DNA of 64,000 nt from an uncultured Bacilli bacterium (GTDB lineage: Bacteria > Bacillota_I > Bacilli_A > RF39 > UBA660). Below, one piece after another: positions 54,259 to 62,474 of the stretch. The position numbers were made by a program, and so were the translations under genes. The notes beneath the pieces are model-generated. The model searched no databases and had not been told where the DNA came from. It saw only the letters and a program-made list of their open reading frames with translations. How positions within the stretch are numbered: position 1 is the stretch's first letter; each line of letters starts with the position of its first letter. The DNA lies in NCBI GenBank assembly GCA_934090735.1, contig CAKOJR010000004.1:124001-188000 (forward strand), given 5' to 3'.

Positions 54259-55999
54259 ATTCTATAATAGCTTTTATTCTTCTAACACCAGCAGAAGATG
54301 CTTCCTCTTTCACAATCTTAAATGTACCTATTTCACTTGTACTCTTAACATGAGGCCCCATACATATTTCTTTAGAAACATCCCCAACAAAATATACAGT
54401 TACAATATCAGGATATCTCTCAATAAACATATGCTCTGCACCTATCTTAACAGCTTCTTCTTTAGGCATCTCTTTAATAGTTACTGGCAAATCTTCTTTA
54501 ATCCACTTATTAACCAAATCCTCAGTAGCTTTAATCTCTTCTGGAGTTAACTTATGATCACAAGAAAAATCAAAACGCATTCTTTCATTATTTATATTTG
54601 ATCCCTTTTGATGAACATCTTCACTAACAGTTATCTTTAAAGCAGCATTAAGTAAATGAGTTGCTGTATGATACTTAGTTTCAGTCTCACTATCGCCAGC
54701 AAGTCCTCCCTTAAACATACCCTTAGATGCTGTTCTTGATTTTTCTTGATGCTCCTTAAACTTCTCCTTAAAGCCAAGAGTATCTACTTCCATATTCTTC
54801 TCTAGAGCAAGCTCACAAGTAAGCTCAATTGGAAAACCATAAGTATCATATAACTTAAACGCTAAATCTTTATCAATCTTATCTATATTAGCAGTTTCCT
54901 TTTCAAATACCTTTAAACCCTTTTCTAAGGTTCTTGAAAATTTAACCTTTTCTTTAGTAAGTTCTTCTAAAATATGATCTTTATTTTTAGAAAGTTCTTC
55001 ATAATACTTACTATACTTATTAATAATAAGTTCTGCTAAAGTAACCTCAAAATTAGAGTTAAGATTAATATTAAGCTTTCTAGCATGTCTAATCATTCTT
55101 CTAATTAATCTTCTTAAAATATATCCACGATCAGTATTTGACGGAACAACACCTGCATCATCCCCTAAAATAAACACACTTGTTCTAATATGATCAGCAA
55201 TAATTCTCATAGACAAGTAATCTTCTTTATAAGATTTTCCAGATAACTCTTCAATCTTTAGAATAACATCACTCCAGATGCTTGATGCATAATTATCATT
55301 AACTCCTTCTAATATAGCAGTAGTTCTTTCAACCCCCATACCAGTATCAACATTCTTTTTAGGAAGCTCTATAACACTGCCATCAGCTTTCTTCTCATAT
55401 TGCATAAAAACATCATTCCAAATCTCAACCCATCTCTTATCTTCTGGATCAAAAACATCTGGAATTTCATCATCACTTCTAAAGTAGAACATTTCTGAAT
55501 CTGGTCCGCATGGTCCAGTATCTCCAGCAATCCAAAAATTATCTTCACTAGTTGCAGCAATTCTCTCTTCTGGGATACCTAAAGAAAGCCAAATACTCTT
55601 ACTCTCCTCATCAAACGGAATAGTATCATTGCCTGCAAAAACTGTAACAGCTAAACGCTCTACTGGAATATTTAAAACCTTCGTCAAAAACTCAAAACTA
55701 TAAGTAATTGCTTCTTTTTTAAAGTAATCACCTAAAGACCAATTTCCAAGCATCTCAAAAAAAGTATGATGATAAGTGTCTCCTACTTCATCTAAATCAT
55801 TAGTTCTAATACATTTTTGATAATCACATAGTCTAGTTCCATATGGATGAGTCATTCCCATCAAATAAGGTATAAGTGGTTGCATACCCGCAGTATTAAA
55901 TAACACACTGGCATCATTTTCAGGTACTACTGGCGCTGAAGGAATTTGCTTATGTCCTTTACTAACAAAATAATTAATGTATAAATCCTTTAAATTCAT
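54257..55999 (-). CDS. alaS: Short alanyl-tRNA synthetase (no C-Ala domain)
   Basis: 580 residues instead of about 870. The catalytic domain is intact (FNTAGMQPLIPYLMGM, CDYQKCIRTNDLDEVGDTYH, HTFFEMLGNWSLGDYF, VDTGMGVERTTAILEG), as is the mid-tRNA-binding region and the editing domain with HTATHLLNAAL (HxxxH) and CMGPHV (CxxxH zinc ligands). It ends in SAGVRRIKAIIE, just after the editing domain; the coiled coil and C-Ala domain that normally tie editing to tRNA are absent. No sign of a broken 3' end is seen. It may be the cell's only AlaRS or a second, related protein. Confidence 0.85.
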   Translation of the reverse strand: MNLKDLYINYFVSKGHKQIPSAPVVPENDASVLFNTAGMQPLIPYLMGMTHPYGTRLCDYQKCIRTNDLDEVGDTYHHTFFEMLGNWSLGDYFKKEAITYSFEFLTKVLNIPVERLAVTVFAGNDTIPFDEESKSIWLSLGIPEERIAATSEDNFWIAGDTGPCGPDSEMFYFRSDDEIPDVFDPEDKRWVEIWNDVFMQYEKKADGSVIELPKKNVDTGMGVERTTAILEGVNDNYASSIWSDVILKIEELSGKSYKEDYLSMRIIADHIRTSVFILGDDAGVVPSNTDRGYILRRLIRRMIRHARKLNINLNSNFEVTLAELIINKYSKYYEELSKNKDHILEELTKEKVKFSRTLEKGLKVFEKETANIDKIDKDLAFKLYDTYGFPIELTCELALEKNMEVDTLGFKEKFKEHQEKSRTASKGMFKGGLAGDSETETKYHTATHLLNAALKITVSEDVHQKGSNINNERMRFDFSCDHKLTPEEIKATEDLVNKWIKEDLPVTIKEMPKEEAVKIGAEHMFIERYPDIVTVYFVGDVSKEICMGPHVKSTSEIGTFKIVKEEASSAGVRRIKAIIE

Positions 56000-56033
56000 A
56001 TAAATTCCTCTCTTCTTAAAAAGAATTTTATCA

Positions 56034-56059
56034 TAAAAAAAACTATTTTTAAATAGTTT
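56034..56059 (-). terminator. Terminator of recO
   Basis: AAACTATTT / AAATAGTTT arms with a 2-base gap and a long T run on the minus strand, just before alaS. Confidence 0.65.
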
Positions 56060-56060
56060 A

Positions 56061-56786
56061 TTAATTTTTTATAGTTTCTAAAAACTTTTTACTTTTTAAA
56101 TATAACCCAGTATATCTATCATAATATATTTTTAAAAAATAATTAATGTTATCTTTAACTTCATTAGATATATCTAACTTAACTAAAGAATCTATGTCAA
56201 CCAAATAATACATTCTAAGCATCTTTAAAGTTTTTGCATCGTATATTATTTGATTAGTATAACAAGAAGAACAAATATACCCGCCATCGTCCGGATCAAT
56301 CGTGACAATATCTTTCGTACTGCCACACTTAGCACAAGAATCAAGCGAAAATCCAACTCCTAGATAATCAAGCATCTTTATTTCAAATATATTTGTTAAA
56401 ATATCAGGAGCAAGTCCATCATTTATTTTATTAAGAGTACTTATTAATAAATTATAAATTTCTTCATTTTGATTCTGCCTCATTACTCCAGCAGCTAAAT
56501 CACACACATAAGACATATAACTAATTAGCAAAATATCAGATTTCATACTTTTATAATCGCAAATAACATCACATTCTTTTAAAGTACTTAATCCATTTTC
56601 GTGATAATAAAGTAAAAAAGAAGAAAGATTAAATTTCATCGTGCTTGCTCTAAATGGACTTTTTAAACTTTTAGCACCCTTACACATTACACCAACAATG
56701 CCATCTTTCGTTAACACATTTATTATCTTGCTTTTCTCACCATAATTAACTTCGCTAATAATGATGCCCTCTGTGGCCTTTAACAT
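56061..56786 (-). CDS. recO: DNA repair protein RecO
   Basis: Recombination mediator that loads RecA onto SSB-coated DNA with RecR. 241 residues: N-terminal OB fold (EGIIISEVNYGEKSKIINVL, GVMCKGAKSLKSPFRA) and the C-terminal zinc site CAKCGSTKDIVTIDPDDGGYIC-type, here C-x2-C and C-x2-C spaced 16 residues. RBS GAGGG. It follows the tiny yqzL gene, as in Bacillus. Confidence 0.92.
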   Translation of the reverse strand: MLKATEGIIISEVNYGEKSKIINVLTKDGIVGVMCKGAKSLKSPFRASTMKFNLSSFLLYYHENGLSTLKECDVICDYKSMKSDILLISYMSYVCDLAAGVMRQNQNEEIYNLLISTLNKINDGLAPDILTNIFEIKMLDYLGVGFSLDSCAKCGSTKDIVTIDPDDGGYICSSCYTNQIIYDAKTLKMLRMYYLVDIDSLVKLDISNEVKDNINYFLKIYYDRYTGLYLKSKKFLETIKN

Positions 56787-56787
56787 A

Positions 56788-56868
56788 CTACTTCCCTCTT
56801 TTATAAATTAAATAATACTCTATTTCTCCTGTTTTCTTAAACATTTCCCATGCTTCTTTTTTTGTCAT
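56788..56868 (-). CDS. yqzL: YqzL-like small protein
   Basis: 26 residues, KKEAWEMFKKTGEIEYYLIY in the core, which matches the short YqzL family (trp-x-x-F-x-x-T/S-G-x-I-x-x-Y-L) that lies between era and recO in Bacillus, exactly the location here. Too short for standard gene finders. Its stop is 1 base from the recO start, so recO translation is probably coupled. Function unknown in all hosts. Confidence 0.75.
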   Translation of the reverse strand: MTKKEAWEMFKKTGEIEYYLIYKRGK

Positions 56869-56922
56869 AAATAATCCCAATACCTTTCTAATTATATATT
56901 GGGACTATTATTCTTATTTTAT

Positions 56923-58008
56923 TCAAATTTGTTTAATTTGCAAACGCCCATTAACATATTCATGATATGCACCTTGATAAGTTCTCTGAGTTAATGGGAT
57001 ACCTCTAGCATCTAAATAAGCAATTATCGCATCAATCTCATCACTAAATAGTACTCTACCATTTTCAGTATATTGATACTTAATTATATTTTCTTTATTT
57101 ATTCTATAATCATTCTTATAAACTTTATCTCTAAAACCAATTAAAGCAGTTGAACAATTTAATAATGGATCAGTTTCAGAATTTGCTAAAACTTTAGCTG
57201 TTGCCGCTAAATCAGGTACATCATACTTTGTAAGTGTATAATAATCAAATAATGTAAATTTCTCTATCCTATCTCCTTTTGAAATACCATTTATAATATA
57301 ATTAGCAATAAGCATAATCTCATCCCTAGCCGCTTCTTCTCTTCTTTTAACCTCATTAAGAAGTGCAGCAACCTTTGATTTAATTTGATCAGAATACTTG
57401 CTTCCTCCAGTAACACTCTCATTAGCTATTAATTTAACTTGATTTAAGAAGGTTTTTACCGACATTATATTAGGATCAAATCTTAAATATTGTAACTCAA
57501 TAACTGGACTATTAATATACAAATCAATTATATAATTTATCTTATTATCAAAAGTTTCATTATCACTATTATAACGTTTTTCGTTTTTAGCTTTTTCTAC
57601 ACCATCTAAGTACTCATTAATAACTCTAATATATTCAGAAGTTTGTTCAACCCTTGATTCATCACTAGTTAATACCCCAAGACGTCTTTTAATTTGTTCA
57701 TTAGATAAGCTTCCAAGTGATTCACCAAATTCCTCAATCGTTTTTGCCAAAATCTTATCTATAGTAATTTTACTTAATCCAAACTGAACTCTGCTTGCTT
57801 TATAAGCTTGATATTTAGCAATTACTGGATTATCTGGATTTTCAACACTCTCTTGTTCTATATATAAATCCATATACTTCTTTAAAGTGTCCTTACTATA
57901 AATATCCCCATTAAATGGAATCATCTCTAAATCAGAATACGATAAATTACCATCAATTAACTTATGAACACTTTCTTTTCCTATTTCAATTTTTTCCGCC
58001 TTTTTCAT
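56923..58008 (-). CDS. Hypothetical protein between era and yqzL
   Basis: 361 residues, soluble, mostly helical with long charged helices (KVAALLNEVKRREEAARDEI) and no recognised motif. Two short repeats resemble each other in the first third. It has a good RBS (TAGGAGG) and starts 8 bases after the era stop, so it is part of the conserved era-recO operon, a position that holds no such gene in Bacillus. A role in ribosome or membrane biology would be a guess. Confidence 0.55.
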   Translation of the reverse strand: MKKAEKIEIGKESVHKLIDGNLSYSDLEMIPFNGDIYSKDTLKKYMDLYIEQESVENPDNPVIAKYQAYKASRVQFGLSKITIDKILAKTIEEFGESLGSLSNEQIKRRLGVLTSDESRVEQTSEYIRVINEYLDGVEKAKNEKRYNSDNETFDNKINYIIDLYINSPVIELQYLRFDPNIMSVKTFLNQVKLIANESVTGGSKYSDQIKSKVAALLNEVKRREEAARDEIMLIANYIINGISKGDRIEKFTLFDYYTLTKYDVPDLAATAKVLANSETDPLLNCSTALIGFRDKVYKNDYRINKENIIKYQYTENGRVLFSDEIDAIIAYLDARGIPLTQRTYQGAYHEYVNGRLQIKQI

Positions 58009-58016
58009 TATTCCTC

Positions 58017-58898
58017 CTAATAATCTTTAAATCCTAATTCACTTAAATACTTCTCTTTATCACGCCAGTTCTTAATTGTCTTAACATATAATTCTAGATA
58101 AATCTGTTTATGAAGCATCGCTTCTATATCTCTTCTAGCATAAGTACCTATATTCTTTATCATCTGACCATTATGACCAATAATAATTTTCTTAAGTGAA
58201 TCTCTATCAACTATAATATCTACATTAACATTAATAATATCTTTCTTCTCTTCGTACAAAGTAGTGACGCATGTAACAGAATGTGGTACCTCATCATTAG
58301 TTAAATTAAGTATCTTCTCTCTAACTAACTCGCCAATTATAAATCTAACACTAGTATTAGTAAGTGTATCATCATCATAATACTTAATATCATCAGTTAA
58401 ATATCTCTTAATAACACTTATTAATCTATTTACATTATCATCTTTGATTGCACTAATTGGTACAATATCAGAAAAATCATAAAGGTCTTTATAAGTATTT
58501 ATTGCTTTAAGTATGCCCTCATTATCTAACTTATCAATTTTATTAAGTACTAAAATAACTGGTGCTGTAACACTTTTTAACGCTTGCGTTATAAACTTAT
58601 CACCTTTACCTAGTGGAGCACTAGCATCTACAACAAATAAAACAGCATCTATATCATCTAGCGACTGATAAGCATCTTGATTAAGAAGTTTTCCCAGTCT
58701 ATCTTGAGGCTTATGTAATCCAGGTGTATCTATAAATATAATTTGTGCTTCTTCATCATTATATACACCCTGAATAGCATTTCTAGTAGTACCAGCAACA
58801 TTAGATACGATTGCTAAATGTGTCTTTAACACAGTATTTAAAAGAGTACTCTTTCCTGTATTTGGTCTGCCAATAATACTAACAAATCCACTCTTCAT
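58017..58898 (-). CDS. era: GTPase Era
   Basis: Binds 16S rRNA near its 3' end during 30S assembly. 293 residues: G1 GRPNTGKSTLLNTVL, G2 GTTRNAIQG, G3 DTPGLHKPQDRLG, G4 NKIDKL, G5 SAIKD, then the KH domain with VDRDSLKKIIIGHNGQMIK and the C-terminal ISRYTE-like end KYLSELGF. RBS AGAAGGGAG. Located next to the cytidine deaminases, as in Bacillus. Confidence 0.96.
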   Translation of the reverse strand: MKSGFVSIIGRPNTGKSTLLNTVLKTHLAIVSNVAGTTRNAIQGVYNDEEAQIIFIDTPGLHKPQDRLGKLLNQDAYQSLDDIDAVLFVVDASAPLGKGDKFITQALKSVTAPVILVLNKIDKLDNEGILKAINTYKDLYDFSDIVPISAIKDDNVNRLISVIKRYLTDDIKYYDDDTLTNTSVRFIIGELVREKILNLTNDEVPHSVTCVTTLYEEKKDIINVNVDIIVDRDSLKKIIIGHNGQMIKNIGTYARRDIEAMLHKQIYLELYVKTIKNWRDKEKYLSELGFKDY

Positions 58899-58911
58899 AA
58901 AAAACTCCCTT

Positions 58912-59280
58912 CTAGTAGATATTAAATAATAAATTACCTACCTTTAATATTTTTTCATTTCTATTTAAATCATACAAATATACTAAAGAGCTTGGCTCCA
59001 TAAACTCTATTATAACATCTTTATTAAGATATTTTAAGTCATTTATATTGTTTGAACCAACCATTATATATATTTTATCAAAATCTTTTTTTCTGTATCC
59101 TGCCGTTACTGCTCTAGCAATAGCTGCTTGTTCTGCATATATTGCATCTCTAAAAATATTATTCTTAACTGTAACTCCACCAAAAGTTTCTCCATCTTTC
59201 ATAACAACTACACTGCTGAAACATAAAGCATCATGTGGAGCATGAGCATTACTAAGTAATCTCTCTAATTCATTTATCAT
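58912..59280 (-). CDS. Degenerate cytidine deaminase paralogue
   Basis: 122 residues of the cytidine deaminase fold, overlapping the active copy upstream by 11 bases. The zinc ligands are gone: the catalytic H/C-A-E is YAE (RDAIYAEQAAIARAVTAGY) and the PCxxC loop is replaced by NNINDLKYLNKDVI. Only the glutamate remains, so it cannot bind zinc in the usual way. Size and start are normal, so it is probably a stable pseudoenzyme rather than a broken gene; it could pair with the active copy in the tetramer. Confidence 0.75.
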   Translation of the reverse strand: MINELERLLSNAHAPHDALCFSSVVVMKDGETFGGVTVKNNIFRDAIYAEQAAIARAVTAGYRKKDFDKIYIMVGSNNINDLKYLNKDVIIEFMEPSSLVYLYDLNRNEKILKVGNLLFNIY

Positions 59281-59662
59281 CTTCTGCCTCCAACTTAAAT
59301 GGATGTGGACACAAATCTTTAACTTTGTATTCTATACACTTTCCCTTATTATTATAGCAAAATATACTAGCATTTTCATCCATAAACTCTACTAATAGCT
59401 CTCTACATAAAAAACAAGGAAGACATATCTCTTTACCACTACCAGCAACATGTAACTCTTTAAAATCTTCTTTCTTATATCCTTCCGCAATAGCTGAAGC
59501 AAAAGCAACTTGTTCCGCACATAAACCATTCTTATATGAAGCGTTTTCAACATTTACTCCAATAAATTCCTGATTATTATGCATAACTAGAATACATGCA
59601 ACATTATAATTACTATAAGGGGTATATGCGTTTTTAATTATTAATTTAAGATTCTCAAACAT
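59270..59662 (-). CDS. cdd: Cytidine deaminase
   Basis: Deaminates cytidine/deoxycytidine to uridine/deoxyuridine for salvage. 130 residues with the complete zinc site: LCAEQVAFASAIAEGYKKED (Cys-Ala-Glu) and CLPCFLCRELLVEFM (PCxxC). ATG 59662 is taken because GGAGG precedes it; a TTG four codons upstream lies on that site. Between dgkA and era, as in Bacillus. Confidence 0.9.
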   Translation of the reverse strand: MFENLKLIIKNAYTPYSNYNVACILVMHNNQEFIGVNVENASYKNGLCAEQVAFASAIAEGYKKEDFKELHVAGSGKEICLPCFLCRELLVEFMDENASIFCYNNKGKCIEYKVKDLCPHPFKLEAEDDK

Positions 59663-59663
59663 T

Positions 59664-60044
59664 TTATCCTCCAATTACATCTATTAACTTTGGAATAAAT
59701 ACAATAAGTCCTATTATTGCTGCTGTAATACTTAACACAAGAGTATGAGCAGCAGCCGTATCTTTAGCATTTTCTGCATACTTATTATAATCCTTAGTAA
59801 CTAAATCAACCAAATTCTCAATGCAAGTATTAAGCACTTCTGCCCCAATAACAAGACCAATCGCGAATATAAGAATAATCCACTCTAAAGAGCTAACATT
59901 AAATAAAAAACCACATATTATTACAAGAATAGCAACTACAACATGCACTTTCATATTATCTTCATTCTTATAAACTTTACCTAAACCTTTAAATGCATAC
60001 TTAAATGCACTTTTAAGTCTTTTAAGAGAGAATGCCTTTTTCAT
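59664..60044 (-). CDS. dgkA: Diacylglycerol/undecaprenol kinase (DgkA family)
   Basis: 126-residue membrane kinase with three helices; in Gram-positives this family phosphorylates undecaprenol for wall recycling. Signature stretch EVLNTCIENLVDLVTKDYN plus AENAKDTAAAHTLVLSI, with the catalytic Glu in GAEVLNT and Asn-Glu-type acidic residues. Overlaps ybeY by 23 bases. The cdd gene follows, as in Bacillus. Confidence 0.9.
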   Translation of the reverse strand: MKKAFSLKRLKSAFKYAFKGLGKVYKNEDNMKVHVVVAILVIICGFLFNVSSLEWIILIFAIGLVIGAEVLNTCIENLVDLVTKDYNKYAENAKDTAAAHTLVLSITAAIIGLIVFIPKLIDVIGG

Positions 60045-60462
60045 TTAAAATCTCCTTCTGTAAATCAAACATTTCTTTTTCTTCTTTCTCTCCTAAGGTA
60101 TGATCATAACCAAGCAAATGTAAAAGTCCATGAACTCCTAAAAAAGATAACTCTCTTTTTTCACTATGACCATACTCTACCGCTTGCTCTTTCATCTTAG
60201 GTATACTTATATAAATATCCCCTAAAATATTAACTGGTCCAGGAAATGCTCCCCCATCATTTAAAGCAAAGCTTAAAACGTCAGTCGTTCTATCAATATC
60301 ACGATAAGTCTTATTTAAATAATGTACTTCTTCATCATCAGTTAATATAACACTAGCAGAAGCGTTTTCTATATTAAGCTTCTCCAAAGTATAATTAAGT
60401 ACATCTATTAAATAATCATAATCACCATATCCATATTTATCAGTAATCTCTATATCATTCAT
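60022..60462 (-). CDS. ybeY: Endoribonuclease YbeY (rRNA maturation factor)
   Basis: 146 residues, single-strand endoribonuclease used in 16S 3'-end processing. Signature HGLLHLLGYDHTLGEKEEK gives the three-histidine metal site HGxLHLxGYDH. ATG 60462 has GGAGTGAG upstream; the longer ORF start is hydrophobic and lacks an RBS. Begins inside the end of the VanZ-like gene. Confidence 0.94.
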   Translation of the reverse strand: MNDIEITDKYGYGDYDYLIDVLNYTLEKLNIENASASVILTDDEEVHYLNKTYRDIDRTTDVLSFALNDGGAFPGPVNILGDIYISIPKMKEQAVEYGHSEKRELSFLGVHGLLHLLGYDHTLGEKEEKEMFDLQKEILNEKGILS

Positions 60463-61070
60463 AATCTCACTCCATATAAATTTAATATTATTACAACTAA
60501 AACCATAATAGTTATAATACATAATAAGTTAAGCAATAAATTATTTTTTAAAGCATCAGGATACTTTCTAAGTAATTTCTTTGTTATAAGAAATGTGACA
60601 TACCCACACGCTCCACCAATAACATTTAATATAATATCATCTATATCAAAACTTCTACCAATTGCTGACTGTATAGTTTCAATACTTGTACTCGTAATAA
60701 CTGTAATAAGTAAATTATATTTAATACTCGGAAGCTTGCAATAATAACTTACAAAATAACCAAATGGTACAAATAATAAAATATTACCAATCACATTCCT
60801 ATAAAATAATTTACTATTTAAACTATACCTAAACATTTCCTTAAAAGGTATAAAGTTATTTGAATAAGATTCAAAATCAGTACTTGTTACTAGCTCAAAC
60901 AAAAGTAAAATATAAATAATAAATGATAAAGACAAAAGCTCTTTATATAAGATAAACTTCTTTTGATTAACTTTCAAATACACTAAACGTAACGTTATTA
61001 AAACTATTAAAAATAGTGCAAGCATTGGCCATAACTCAATAAGTAAATTAATTGCTTTGGTTGGTATCAT
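60459..61070 (-). CDS. VanZ-like membrane protein (intact)
   Basis: 203 residues with five or so helices and the VanZ-family motifs IPFKEMFRYSLNSKLF, NILLFVPFGYFV and SIETIQSAIGRSFDIDDIIL followed by NVIGGACGYV. The equivalent Glu-x-x-Gln and the 'GRSFDIDD' block are intact, unlike the broken copy at 26226-26726. VanZ proteins are linked to low-level glycopeptide tolerance, mechanism unclear. It stands where phoH usually lies between yqfD and ybeY. Confidence 0.85.
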   Translation of the reverse strand: MIPTKAINLLIELWPMLALFLIVLITLRLVYLKVNQKKFILYKELLSLSFIIYILLLFELVTSTDFESYSNNFIPFKEMFRYSLNSKLFYRNVIGNILLFVPFGYFVSYYCKLPSIKYNLLITVITSTSIETIQSAIGRSFDIDDIILNVIGGACGYVTFLITKKLLRKYPDALKNNLLLNLLCIITIMVLVVIILNLYGVRL

Positions 61071-62190
61071 TTATATCACTTTCCTCAAAGTAAGAGTACG
61101 CATTAATTAATTCATTTGTAATAACAAATACTCTATATTTAATTGTACTATTATTTTCTTCTTTTTTCAAAACTTTTTGATAAGTAATTTCACCTTTTCC
61201 ATTAAGTTTTTTATCAAACTCTTCTTTTAGACGACTTAAAGCATATTCATCATCCGTTTTAGTCTTAATTATCTCTACCTCTTCTTCCCTATAAATTTTA
61301 ATCTTTATACCAAATATTTTAATCTCTTTAATATTCTTCTGTCTAAAATTTTGATATTTATTTCTTAAAAGAATCTTATTACCTACATTAAGATTGTATC
61401 TTTTCTTACCAGTTAGCTTCTCATTAGAAATTTCTTTAGGTATCTCTACACTAGATTCATACCACACGTTACCATAAACACTACCACTAGCACTAGTAAC
61501 ACCTTTAACTTCATCATATAAAGTAATTTTACCTGATATTAACACAGTGCCCTTCTTAACATACTCTCCTTGTCTAACCAAAACATTACCCTTATTACTA
61601 ATAACTTTCGTAATATAAGCATCTTTACTAGCAACTATATCTCTAGGCTTATCACTTACCTCTTCACTTTTAATAATTCTTTCTTCAGCCCTAACAATAT
61701 ACTTCATGCCATCTTTCTTAATACTAACCCACTCTAAATTATTTTTATTATCAGCTAAAATCTTTTTGGTAATACTATCTAACTCTTCAAAAGAATATGC
61801 TAAACTAAACTTCTTAACATTATTCTTATCAAGCTCCTCCTCAAGTAAACGTCTAACCCCACTATTAGAATGAATAATCTCTATATCAACAATATAATTA
61901 GTAAGTAAATTCATCCAAATAAAAGCCAAAAGAATAACCATTATATAAAACATATTATCTTTAATTATTTTCTTAATATTTAACATACCATCATACTTAA
62001 TTACTCTTATCTTAGAATAATAATTAAGCCTTTTTATCTTAAGATAATCCTTAACATCTATTAAAACAATAATCTTATCTTTCTTATAGCTTATATTATA
62101 TAAATTAATATTATTATCAATACATTTCTTTATAAAACGATTAATCTCATTACTTACCTCTAAATAAATTCTCTTATTCATATTTGACAC
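61048..62190 (-). CDS. yqfD: Sporulation protein YqfD
   Basis: About 380 residues. N-terminal cytoplasmic domain, one transmembrane helix (about 85-105, FYIMVILLAFIWMNLLTNYI), then the YqfD extracytoplasmic part with VDIEIIHSNSGVRRLLEEEL, NLEWVSIKKDGMKYIVRAEE and GEYVKKGTVLISGKITLY, all characteristic. YqfD is made in the mother cell and needed for engulfed-stage sporulation in Bacillus. I choose GTG 62190, which has GAGGGAG at good spacing; the TTG at 62208 overlaps that site. Confidence 0.85.
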   Translation of the reverse strand: MSNMNKRIYLEVSNEINRFIKKCIDNNINLYNISYKKDKIIVLIDVKDYLKIKRLNYYSKIRVIKYDGMLNIKKIIKDNMFYIMVILLAFIWMNLLTNYIVDIEIIHSNSGVRRLLEEELDKNNVKKFSLAYSFEELDSITKKILADNKNNLEWVSIKKDGMKYIVRAEERIIKSEEVSDKPRDIVASKDAYITKVISNKGNVLVRQGEYVKKGTVLISGKITLYDEVKGVTSASGSVYGNVWYESSVEIPKEISNEKLTGKKRYNLNVGNKILLRNKYQNFRQKNIKEIKIFGIKIKIYREEEVEIIKTKTDDEYALSRLKEEFDKKLNGKGEITYQKVLKKEENNSTIKYRVFVITNELINAYSYFEESDINDTNQSN

Positions 62191-62407
62191 TTTTAATATC
62201 TCCCTCAATAAGTAACTCTCTAGTCATTAACTTCTTAATCTTTAAATCCGCGCCATTAATACATATCTTCTTATCACAAGCCTTTAAAGTAATAGAACTC
62301 TTACCAAAAGAAATAATCACTTCATAATTATAAATATAAACATAATTATCATACAAACAAATATAATAATTCTTATCCCTTAAAGCATTATCTATCACAT
62401 TTAGCAT
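62174..62407 (-). CDS. yqfC: Sporulation protein YqfC
   Basis: 77 residues of the YqfC family, a small beta-rich protein: DNYVYIYNYEVIISFGKSSI, KKICINGADLKIKKLMTREL and EGDIKSVKYE match, although the usual length is about 95. ATG 62407 has GGTGA upstream. yqfC-yqfD is an adjacent pair in Bacillus and both are mother-cell genes; they overlap by 17 bases here. Confidence 0.8.
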   Translation of the reverse strand: MLNVIDNALRDKNYYICLYDNYVYIYNYEVIISFGKSSITLKACDKKICINGADLKIKKLMTRELLIEGDIKSVKYE

Positions 62408-62474
62408 AATATTCACCACTTAATTATATGAAAACATATTCTTTAATAGACAAAAAAGATAGGTATTAAACCTA

